Source: Pseudodesulfovibrio indicus
GTDB lineage: Bacteria > Desulfobacterota > Desulfovibrionia > Desulfovibrionales > Desulfovibrionaceae
DNA length: 64,000 nucleotides
Reading direction: 5' to 3'
Assembly: GCF_001563225.1 (NCBI RefSeq)
Contig: NZ_CP014206.1
Location: 1,674,001 to 1,738,000 of the forward strand
Shown here: positions 52,137 through 61,200 of the stretch, piece after piece
How positions within the stretch are numbered: the first letter of the stretch is position 1
How the letters are laid out: every line of letters begins with the position of its first letter
The notes under the pieces: generated by a model
Told to the model about the DNA's origin: nothing
What the model saw: the letters and a program-made list of their open reading frames with translations, nothing else
Database searches by the model: none
Program-made: the position numbers and the translations under genes

Positions 52137-53318
52137 ATGACTCTATTAGGGACAGCCAAGACCGCTTCGGCAAAGAAGATGATGCTGCTTGGCGGTGGCG
52201 AATTGGGTAAGGAAGTGGTGATCGAAGCGCAGCGTCTCGGCGTTGAGGTCATCGTGGTCGATCGCTATGACGACACTCCCGCCATGCAGGTGGCGCACCG
52301 TTCTTACACCATGTCCATGTTGGACGGCGAGGCGCTCCGCCGCGTCATTACGGAAGAGAAGCCGGACTATATCGTGCCCGAGATCGAGGCCATTGCCACG
52401 GCGACCCTGGTCGAGCTTGAAAAGGAGGGATTCAATGTCGTCCCCACCGCCAACGCGACCAAACTGACCATGGATCGCGAGGGCATCCGGCGTCTTGCCG
52501 CCGAGGAGATCGGCCTGACCACGTCGACGTACCGCTTTGCCGATACGGAAGCGGACTACCGGGCGGCAGTGGCCGAAATCGGTATCCCCTGCGTGGTCAA
52601 GCCCGTCATGAGCTCTTCCGGCAAGGGGCAGTCCACCGTGAAGAGCGAGGCGGATATCCAAAAGGCCTGGGAGTATTCCCAGTCCGGCGGTCGTACCGGT
52701 GAAGGGCGCGTCATTATCGAAAAGTTTGTCCCCTTCGATTACGAAATTACCCTGCTGACCGTGCGTCACGTTGATGGAACATCCTTTTGCGAGCCGATCG
52801 GGCACCGGCAGGAAAACGGGGATTACCGTGAATCCTGGCAGCCGCAACCCATGAGTGAGGCGGCCCTTGCAAAGGCTCGGGAATATGCGCGCAAGATCAC
52901 GGACGCCCTGGGCGGGCGCGGTCTTTTCGGGGTGGAGCTGTTCGTCAAGGATGACGATGTCATCTTCAGCGAAGTTTCCCCTCGCCCCCACGATACGGGC
53001 CTGGTGACCGTCATCTCGCAGGATTTGAGTGAATTCGCCCTGCATGTGAGGGCCGTCCTGGGCTTGCCGATTCCGGCCATCCGTCAATACGGAGCCGCGG
53101 CTTCGAGCGTGATTCTGTCCAACGGCACCTCGGACAAGCCCGCCTTTGCCGGCGTGGACACCGCGCTTCGCGAACCGGATACGAAGATCCTGATTTTCGG
53201 AAAAGGCGAGTGCGCCGGAGTCCGCCGTCTCGGCGTCGCCCTGGCCCTTGCCGACGACGTCGAGGGTGCCGTGGACAAGGCGAAAAGAGTCTCTTCCGCC
53301 GTAACCATCTCGTATTAG
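52137..53318 (+). CDS. purT: Formate-dependent phosphoribosylglycinamide formyltransferase
   Basis: 393 residues, the standard length. ATP-grasp enzyme of purine synthesis: '[20 protein letters not shown]', '[15 protein letters not shown]', '[14 protein letters not shown]', '[14 protein letters not shown]', '[20 protein letters not shown]' and 'PHDTGLVTV'. It makes formyl-GAR from GAR, formate and ATP, a sensible choice in a formate-using anaerobe. ATG at 52137 with AGGGATGTAAT. First chromosomal gene after the island. Confidence 0.97.
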   Translation: MTLLGTAKTASAKKMMLLGGGELGKEVVIEAQRLGVEVIVVDRYDDTPAMQVAHRSYTMSMLDGEALRRVITEEKPDYIVPEIEAIATATLVELEKEGFNVVPTANATKLTMDREGIRRLAAEEIGLTTSTYRFADTEADYRAAVAEIGIPCVVKPVMSSSGKGQSTVKSEADIQKAWEYSQSGGRTGEGRVIIEKFVPFDYEITLLTVRHVDGTSFCEPIGHRQENGDYRESWQPQPMSEAALAKAREYARKITDALGGRGLFGVELFVKDDDVIFSEVSPRPHDTGLVTVISQDLSEFALHVRAVLGLPIPAIRQYGAAASSVILSNGTSDKPAFAGVDTALREPDTKILIFGKGECAGVRRLGVALALADDVEGAVDKAKRVSSAVTISY

Positions 53319-53541
53319 GGGCGCGTCGAGCCGGTGCCAAGGCGGGAGAGAGCTCGCCGGGCGGGGTGGGCGTTGGTCACCCTTCCATTCGACTCGATGA
53401 TTCCAGGGAAGGAAGCCGGGTGCGTCTGAACGCGCTCGGCTTTTTCTGTCTTATCTCCATTGCTTGGCCGGGGCCAGCCCTGCGTCGGAGGGCCTTGATG
53501 GCTGTAAGGGTCGACGAGGGCTGATCGGATGCCATGGGCCT

Positions 53542-55071
53542 TTACGGACGGGTGGAGCGCGGCTGGAGCATGGACAACAGCTTTCCCGCGCTGTCCGCAT
53601 CGGAGAACCGAACGACGCGGGACTGTGCTTGGAATGTGGACTCCAGCGTTGCCGACAGATCGGCGAAATTGTGAAGATCGTACTTGGTGTCGTCGATCAT
53701 CATGTACTGGTAGTCTTGATGTTCATAGGTGATGAAGAAGACATGCTCGGCGCATTCGCAGAGATCGAACATCCGCCTGATTCTTTTGTTGATCTTGTCG
53801 TTGATGCGTCGGATGTTTTCTTCCGGCGAGTGCACTCCCCCGGATTCGGCCACGTTCGCGAATTCATGCCAGTTATAGTGTGCGAGTACATATTGGTGAG
53901 TGGCGTCCAACGTGTAATAGGCGCAACTGCCGTCCAGGTATCTGTTGAGGTCCCTTTGCCCCCTGTCTTTGATCAGGCGCGCCAGGTCGGCATAGGAAGA
54001 GCTTTGGAACCTGATCCCTTTCTCCCCGTTTTGATCCAGATACTGCTCGGACTTGATGCACGGAGAGGACAGGGTGGCGTCGGCATGACTCAAATTGATC
54101 GTCGGATTGTTCAGAATGCTCACGATGGAGTGGGGAGGGAAAAATCCCCAGTCAAATGGCATGGATGGTTGATTGAATTTGAGGGCGGAAGATAGCTTTT
54201 GTATTGTGTGGCATCTAAAGCCGCCCGCGATGACGGCTATCCGCCCACCAAGAATCAAGCTCCTCAACCTGAGTTCGTCCTTTGTAATCCGATAGGTGTG
54301 AGGGGCCAGCTCCGCCGCCGAGTGCAGATGCTTTGCGCCATCCTTCAGGTTGCGCTGTTTGAGCAAGAGGTTTCCAAGCCTGTGGTGGTAGTGGGGGTTG
54401 TCCCCCTCGAGGGCTATCGCCTCCCGCAGTTCCTCCGTCGCCTCCAGAAGCTGTCCCATCCTTTCGCAGGACAAGCTGAAGCGGAAATGAAAATCCGCGT
54501 TGCGCGGATCGAGCGAAAGGGCCTTTTGCGCCGCTTCATGCGCTCCGGCGGCGTCACCGTTCTTCAAGAGTAGGCGTAAGACCAAACTGCGGTACTTGGG
54601 GTCGTCTCCGCGTAGGGTCTGCGCCCTGAGGCTTGCGGCCAGGGCTTTTTGAATATCCCCTGATCTTTCGTGTGCCAGGCTGAGATAGTACAAGGATTCG
54701 GGATGCTGTCCGCATTCGGAGATCGCTTCCTTGAGAATCCCGATGCATTCGTACAGCGCGCCTTCCCTGTAGAGGGCTCTTCTGAGGCGATTGAAGAAGA
54801 AGAAAAAGGCATAGTCTTCGTGAAGGGCGATGTCTTCCGGGGTTTCGTCAAGGAGTCTTTCAATATTCCCCAAGGGGTCGCGCTCGTTGGTGAGCTGGGA
54901 TTGGAGATCGGCCAAGGAAGGGTCATCCCGAAGGGTATCAATAACCTGCCTTGAGGCATTCAGCAGCGCCTTTTTGAATAATGCCTCTCCGGCCCTGTAG
55001 AGCAATTGCGCCTTTTTCGCGCTGAATGGCGTCGCCGGATGGACCGTCTCAAATCGTATGTCGGTGCTCAT
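53542..55071 (-). CDS. TPR protein with C-terminal DUF1796-like (putative cysteine peptidase fold) domain
   Basis: 509 residues from the ATG at 55071. Residues ~85-270 hold several TPR repeats ('PESLYYLSLAHERSGDIQKA', 'ADFHFRFSLSCERMGQLLEA' and 'PHYHHRLGNLLLKQRNLKDG'). The C-terminal ~230 residues contain 'SALKFNQPSMPFDWGFFPPH', 'YTLDATHQYVLAHYNWHEFA' and 'EENIRRINDKINKRIRRMFD', the pattern of DUF1796, a papain-like fold of unknown role. In this copy a Cys lies 10 residues before 'HTIQKLSS' region ('GGFRCHT') and a His in 'HYNWHEF'; these could be catalytic. TPR-DUF1796 proteins are often near glycan genes, as here. Confidence 0.7.
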   Translation of the reverse strand: MSTDIRFETVHPATPFSAKKAQLLYRAGEALFKKALLNASRQVIDTLRDDPSLADLQSQLTNERDPLGNIERLLDETPEDIALHEDYAFFFFFNRLRRALYREGALYECIGILKEAISECGQHPESLYYLSLAHERSGDIQKALAASLRAQTLRGDDPKYRSLVLRLLLKNGDAAGAHEAAQKALSLDPRNADFHFRFSLSCERMGQLLEATEELREAIALEGDNPHYHHRLGNLLLKQRNLKDGAKHLHSAAELAPHTYRITKDELRLRSLILGGRIAVIAGGFRCHTIQKLSSALKFNQPSMPFDWGFFPPHSIVSILNNPTINLSHADATLSSPCIKSEQYLDQNGEKGIRFQSSSYADLARLIKDRGQRDLNRYLDGSCAYYTLDATHQYVLAHYNWHEFANVAESGGVHSPEENIRRINDKINKRIRRMFDLCECAEHVFFITYEHQDYQYMMIDDTKYDLHNFADLSATLESTFQAQSRVVRFSDADSAGKLLSMLQPRSTRP

Positions 55072-55605
55072 TGCGTTGATCCGCCATGTACTCACATGCT
55101 GTTCGTTAGAAGAATGAGGCTGCGCTCTAGACAGCCTGCAGTTGCTCAGTGGATGGGCACGTATCGTCAACAGTGAATGGACGACATATGGATAACTGTT
55201 CAGATGTTGCTACCATGTAGCGAATATGGACTATTTTGCGCTAATGTTTCCGAATTATCACGATATATCGTTTTGTTCAATACTCATCATATTGTACCTG
55301 AGTCGGCCTCATGGCAAATCCGATCCTCCGACGCAGGGCAAGCCGCACCGATGATGCAGTGCCTGCAACTGACTGGATGAACTCCGGTCGGTAATGCGGG
55401 CTGGGCTCGAATGGTATCGGGGCGGTTGCGGTAATTCCCTTCAATGCCAATACTGGAAAGAAAGGCTTGGGAGGTTCTCCTCCCAAGCCGTCTGCTGCGG
55501 ATGGGAAAAGCATATACAATGGCAAGTCGGTGGATTAAAGAAAGCTTCGGAAGGACGCCGCTTGCTTGCGGAATCCGGCAATAGAATGGCTGATCAGGAG
55601 GAGCG
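55072..55605. other. Intergenic stretch with a hairpin like the att tail
   Basis: 534 bp. The notable element is GGCTTGGGAGG-TTCT-CCTCCCAAGCC (55464-55489), no T run. It resembles the att-tail hairpin in design but is not preceded by tRNA sequence. No gene. Confidence 0.4.
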
Positions 55606-55959
55606 ATGAGCACAAAGAACATTCCATTTCAACTCATTGACTGGTCGTCGGTTCCGAAAACCGAGCACAGGGGAGAGACGGGAATCGCGTATTGGCAGAC
55701 CATCCAATTCGACGGCCTGAGAATCCGGGTCGTCGAGTATTCGAAAGGATACAAAGCCGATCACTGGTGCGAAAAGGGACACATCGTCTATTGCCTGGAG
55801 GGCGAGGTGATCAATGAACAGCAAGGGGCAGCCCGTTCCGTCCTGAAGCCGGGAATGTCCTACGTTGTCTCGGACGAGTTGAGCTCCCACCGATCGGTGT
55901 CGGAAGGCGGCGTGAAACTGCTGATCATAGATGGCGATTTCTTGAAATTGAAACGCTGA
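55606..55959 (+). CDS. DHCW-motif cupin protein
   Basis: 117 residues with AGGAG before the ATG. 'YKADHWCEKGHIVYCLEGEV' carries the Asp-His-Trp-Cys signature of the small DHCW cupin family, and 'LKPGMSYVVSDELSSHRS' the second cupin motif. A metal-binding beta barrel, function unknown. Confidence 0.88.
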   Translation: MSTKNIPFQLIDWSSVPKTEHRGETGIAYWQTIQFDGLRIRVVEYSKGYKADHWCEKGHIVYCLEGEVINEQQGAARSVLKPGMSYVVSDELSSHRSVSEGGVKLLIIDGDFLKLKR

Positions 55960-56014
55960 GGCAACTGTCGGCAAAGCCCGTTCCATTGCCTCAAGCTCCG
56001 CCAACAAAAAGCAA

Positions 56015-56048
56015 AAGGCTTGGAAGTTCGCTTCCAAGCCTTTTTTTT
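56015..56048. terminator. Bidirectional terminator between cupin and GDP-mannose genes
   Basis: Stem AAGGCTTGGAAG/CTTCCAAGCCTT, loop TTCG, T run on the right and A run on the left. Serves both converging genes. Confidence 0.92.
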
Positions 56049-56071
56049 GCCTCGTGGTCGATTCGAGGGCG

Positions 56072-57505
56072 CTATTTCGTGGGGATGTCGCCCTGTCTTC
56101 CGTACATGTCGTCCAGGCGGACGATGTCGTCTTCGCCCAGATAGCTGCCGGTCTGGATCTCGATGAGCTCCAGGTCGATCTTGCCGGGGTTCTCCAACCG
56201 ATGGACATAGCCCAGCGGAATGTAGGTGGACTCGTCTTCCTTGAGCACGATCTCCTCGTCGCCGCGGGTGACTACGGCCGTTCCCTTGACCACGATCCAG
56301 TGCTCGGCGCGGTGGTAGTGCTTCTGGAGCGAGAGGATGGCGCCAGGCTTGACCGTGATGCGCTTGACCTGGAACCGCTTCTCGATGTTGATGGTCTCGT
56401 AAGCGCCCCAGGGGCGATAGACCTTCTTGTGCGAAAACGCTTCCAGCCGGTCCCCGCCCTTGAGGGTGTCCACGATCTTCTTCACGTCCTGGACGCGGTC
56501 CTTGGGCGAGACCATGACCGCGTCCGAGGTCTCGACCACCACGTGGTCCTTGAGGCCCACCACGGCCAGCAGCCGCCCGGTGGAGTGCAGGTAGGACCCG
56601 TGCACGTCGTGGGTGACCACGTCGCCGATGGTCACGTTGCCGCCGTCGTCCTTGTCCTTGATGTCCCACAGCGCGCCCCAGGAGCCCACGTCGCTCCAGC
56701 CCGCGTCCAGCGGGACCACGGCCCCGTTGCGGACGTGCTCCATGACCGCGTAGTCGATGGAGTCGCTCGGGCAGGCTTCGAAGCTCTCCCGGTCCAGGCG
56801 ATAGAAGTCGAGGTCGGCCCGCCCCTTGTCCACCGCCTCCCGGCAGGCCTCGGCCATGCGCGGATTGTGCTCTTCGAGCTCGGCCATGTAGTCTTCGGCC
56901 CTGAACAGGAACATGCCGCTGTTCCAGAGATGGTCTCCGGAGGCCAGATACTGCTCTGCGGTGGCCTTGTCCGGCTTTTCCACGAACCGGCTGATGCGGA
57001 AGGCCGGTTCCGCGCAGTCGATTTTCGTCCCCTGTTCGATATATCCGTACCCGGTCTCGGCATATTCGGGCTTGATCCCGAAGGTGACCAAGTTGCCGTC
57101 CTGGGCGATGGAGGCGCTGGTTCGCACCGTGTCGAGCAGGGTCGCGATGTTCTTGATGTGGTGGTCGGCGGGCAGGACCAGCAGCAACGCCTCGGGGTTC
57201 AGGGTCCTGGCCACCCGCGCGGCGATGTACACGGCGGGGGCAGTGTTCCTGCCTGTCGGTTCGAGGATGATCTTCGAGGCCGTGAGCCCGCTTTCGCGCA
57301 TCTGTTCGGCCACGATGAACCGGTGGTCCTCGTTGCACACGATGATCGGCGAGGCCAGCAGCTCGTCGCTGCTCAGCCGCAGGGCGGTCTCCTGAAACAG
57401 CGTCCGTTCGCCGACCAGCGGCAGGAACTGTTTGGGATAGAGCTGCCGGGAAAGGGGCCACAGCCTGGTGCCGGAACCACCTGCAAGGATCACTGGTATG
57501 ATCAT
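56072..57505 (-). CDS. algA/cpsB-like: Mannose-1-phosphate guanylyltransferase/mannose-6-phosphate isomerase
   Basis: 477 residues, normal for the bifunctional enzyme. Nucleotidyltransferase part: 'VILAGGSGTRLWPLSRQLYP' (residues 4-24), 'FVEKPD' and 'NSGMFLFRA'. C-terminal cupin isomerase: 'VKRITVKPGAILSLQKHYHR' then 'AEHWIVVKGTA' and 'YIPLGYVHRLENPGKIDLEL' with the zinc His and Glu. Makes GDP-mannose for extracellular polysaccharide or LPS. It lies divergently from the polyketide synthase with a 700-bp gap. Confidence 0.96.
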   Translation of the reverse strand: MIIPVILAGGSGTRLWPLSRQLYPKQFLPLVGERTLFQETALRLSSDELLASPIIVCNEDHRFIVAEQMRESGLTASKIILEPTGRNTAPAVYIAARVARTLNPEALLLVLPADHHIKNIATLLDTVRTSASIAQDGNLVTFGIKPEYAETGYGYIEQGTKIDCAEPAFRISRFVEKPDKATAEQYLASGDHLWNSGMFLFRAEDYMAELEEHNPRMAEACREAVDKGRADLDFYRLDRESFEACPSDSIDYAVMEHVRNGAVVPLDAGWSDVGSWGALWDIKDKDDGGNVTIGDVVTHDVHGSYLHSTGRLLAVVGLKDHVVVETSDAVMVSPKDRVQDVKKIVDTLKGGDRLEAFSHKKVYRPWGAYETINIEKRFQVKRITVKPGAILSLQKHYHRAEHWIVVKGTAVVTRGDEEIVLKEDESTYIPLGYVHRLENPGKIDLELIEIQTGSYLGEDDIVRLDDMYGRQGDIPTK

Positions 57506-58207
57506 GTTACACCTTGTTCCTGTAATCCTCTTTTATAGGGAGGAGGGTCATGCGCTGCCGGGCCGGTCGCCGGGGATCGCCCCGGGCGTCCGTGGCCCCG
57601 CAGGGAGGCTCGCCGGGATGCATCTCCGGGTATCCATGGGGCGGCTGTTGCTGGAATGTCCATACAACAGCTTGAGATGCATGGCGATTCTATTGTCTAG
57701 AGAAAAACTGTAAAGTATCTGCCGGACCTTGTAAAGGATTGCGGCTCCACGTGTTTCCCTTCACGCCCCGGTACGGCCGGTCAAGAACGAGGGGCGAGGA
57801 GCGCAGGCGCTTGCGAAGAACTGTTGACAGGTACGGGGAAGCGAGGGAAGTTACCATCGATCCTGTCCATAGCGGGAAGAAGCCCGCGCCGGGGTCGGAG
57901 GAGTCGGCGGAGGAGATTCCGGAGCCAAAGACGTCGCTCCCGCCGCCGTTGGACGCGGCGGTGACGATTCCTTGCCGATTATAAACCGATTGACGTTTGG
58001 TCCATAACGTGCGTGGGGGACGTGAGATGCAAAAAACGTTGTGATATCGGTTGTTACTCGATCCGGAATAGCTGCGGACGGGCAAGGAACAGGGAGCCAA
58101 AAAACACTTGTTGGACAGTACGATAAGTTGTATGTCACAGTTCGATTTTCATTGCGGCAATGATATATCTTCGTTTTCCAAATAAATAACATCCAGAACG
58201 CAGGTTT
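57506..58207. other. 702-bp intergenic region upstream of the polyketide synthase
   Basis: Divergent promoters for the GDP-mannose gene and the PKS must lie here. The last ~130 bp are AT-rich. A minus-strand 136-codon frame (57690-58100) is low-complexity and not called. No clear operator or riboswitch. Confidence 0.4.
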
Positions 58208-61200
58208 ATGTCTTCCATTTCATGCAACGTTGCCATTGTCGGGATTGGCGTCCGTCTTCCGGGTGGAGTTCGGAATTGTGAGGATTTCTGGAATCTTCTG
58301 ATCAACGGCGTGGACGGGGTGACCGAGATCCCGGCCAACCGCTGGTGCAGGGACCGGTTTCTTCACGGCTTGAGGTCCGCTCCCGGCAGGAGCATCACCT
58401 TCTCCGCCGGTGTCGTGGACGACATCGACTTCTTCGACTGCAAATTTTTCGGCATCTCCGAGCGGGAGGCCCAGTCCATGGACCCGCAGCAGCGGCTCGC
58501 CCTGGAAATCGCCTGGGAGATGTTCGAAAACGGAAACATAAAGCCTTCGTCCATCGCCGGTTCCAACACCGGCGTTTTCATGGGCGCAAGCTCCATGGAT
58601 GCGGCGTTGTCCGCCTCGGACGACCCGTGGAACCTCGGCCCGTTCTCCATGACCGGCAACTCCCTGTCCATCGTCTCGAACCGTCTCTCCTTCGTCTACG
58701 ACCTGCACGGCCCCAGCCTGACCCTGGACACGGCCTGTTCGTCCTCGCTGGTGGCGGTGTACGAGGCGTGCAAGTTTTTGGAGCAGGACGGCGGCGACAC
58801 CGCCATCGCGGGCGGCGTGAACAGCCTGTACAGCCCGTTCCCGTACATCGGTTTCTCCAAGGCGCAGATGCTCGCCGAGCACGGCCGGTGCAAGGTTTTC
58901 GATCAGGACGGCAACGGCTACGTGCGCTCCGAGGGCGGTGTGCTGTACCTGCTCAAGCGTCTTGACGACGCGGTGCGCGACGGCAACGTCATCCACGCGG
59001 TCATCAATGCCTCGGGCAGCAACTCCGACGGCATGACCGTTCCCGGCATGTCCTTCCCCAACATCGAGGGGCAGAAGAAGCTTCTGTCCGAGATCTACGG
59101 CGAGGGCAAGGTCGATCCGGATTCCGTGGCCTACATGGAGGCCCACGGCACCGGCACCGCGGCGGGCGACCCCACCGAGGTCGGCTCCATCGGGGCGGTG
59201 GTCGGCCAGAAGCGCGCCAAGCCGCTGCTCATCGGCTCGGCCAAGAGCTCGGTGGGCCACCTGGAGCCCGCCTCCGGCGTGACCGGCATGCTGCGCAGCA
59301 TCCTGATCATCAAGAACAAGGTCGTCCCGCCCAATATCCATTTAAAGAAGCCGCTGGACACCATCGATTTCAAGGGGCTGAACATCGAGCCCGTTGTCGG
59401 CGCAACCCCGCTGCCCGATACGGGCGGCCCGGTCCTGGTGGGCGTCAACTCCTTCGGTTTCGGCGGCACCAACGCCCACGCCCTGCTCAGGGAGTTCGGT
59501 CCCGGCGAGACGCAGTCGGTCCTGGAAGGGGAGGCGTGCCCGCCCCTGTTCCTGTCGGCCAAGAGCGAGGGCAGCCTTCGCGGGCTGGCGGGCGCCTATG
59601 CGGACGCCATCGAGGAGGGCGGGGACTACGCCGCTCTGGCCGGGGGCGCGGTCCTGGCGCGCGAGCTCATGGCTCACCGGCTGGTTGCCGAGGGCGCGGA
59701 CGGCGACGCCGTGGCCGAGTCGCTCCGGAAATTCGCCGAGGGCGAAAGCGACGCGGAGATCGTGTCCGGGGCGGCCGGTTCGGGCAGCCCGAAGCTGGCC
59801 TTCGCCTTCTCCGGCAACGGCGCGCAATGGGACGGCATGGGCGGCGCTTTCTACGCCACCAACGAAATTTTCCGCCAGACCGTGGACGAGATGGACGCCA
59901 TCATCTCGCCCCTGCTGGGCTGGTCCCTGGCCGAGCGGATGCAGCGCGAGGAAGGGCAGGAGGTCAACCTCACCGAGGTCTCCCAGCCCATGCTGCTGGC
60001 CTATCAGATAGGCATGCTCAAGGCATTGGAATCCAAGGGCATCGTCCCGGACATGGTGTACGGCCATTCCGTGGGCGAGGTCACCGCCGCCTATGCGGCG
60101 GGAGCGCTCGACCTGCGCCAGGCGTGCGAGGTCATCTACCACCGCAGCATCGTCCAGGCGAAGAGCCTGGGCACCGGCCGCATGGCCGTGGTCAAGTACT
60201 CCCTGGAGGACGCCCTGGCCCTGCCGGAGGTGGAAGGAGGGGAGATCGAGGTGGCCGCGTCCAACGCGCCTGAGTTCGTGACCCTGTCCGGTTCCGAGAA
60301 GGGGCTGCTGGCCGTCCAGGAGCGGATCAAGCGCGAGGGCGGCGTGTTCCGCATGCTCAAGCTCGACTATCCGTTCCACAGCCGCCACATGGAGCCGTTC
60401 AAGGACGACCTGCTTTCCCGTCTCGACGGGCTGGCTCCCTCCAAGGGGACCATCCCGTTCATCTCCGCGCACAACGGTGATGTCGTCGACGGCGACGGGC
60501 TCGATGCGCATTACTGGTGGATGAACATCCGCGACCGGGTGCATTTCCACGAGGCCACCCTCCGCGCCCTGGACATGGGGGCGGGGCTGTTTCTGGAAGT
60601 CGGCCCCAACGCCGTGCTCGGCCGTTTCCTGACCGGGACCGTCAAGGGCGCTGGCCGCCCGGCCAAGGTGCTCCCGACCATGCGGGCCAACAAGGACGGC
60701 GACAAGCATTTCAACACCGTCTGGAAACAGGCGTTCGTCCAAGGCGCGCCCGTGGACTTCACCCGGCACGTGTCCGAGGGGCGGACGTCCGTCAAGCTGC
60801 CGCTCTACAATTGGGACAAGGTGGACGTTTCCCTGCCGCCCACGATCAAGTCCACGGGACTGCTCAAACGGGCCATGGCTCATCCGCTGATCGGCTTCCG
60901 CAAGGACGGCGACCTCTACGCCTGGGAAAACACCCTTGATTCCGTGCTCGTGCCCATCCTGGGCGACCACGTCATCTACGGGGACGTGATCCTGCCCGGC
61001 GCGGCGATCATCGAGATGGCCCTGGCCGCCGCCACGGAGGTCTTTGACCAGGTGGGGCAGGAGGTCATCGACCTGGCCCTGATGCGCCCGCTGCCGGTGC
61101 CGGTATCCCCGGCCATGGACGTGCGCTGCACGGTTTCGCCCGAGGACGGCACCTTCCGGCTGGAGAGCAAGCCGCTGCTCAGCGAGGAGCAGTGGACCCT

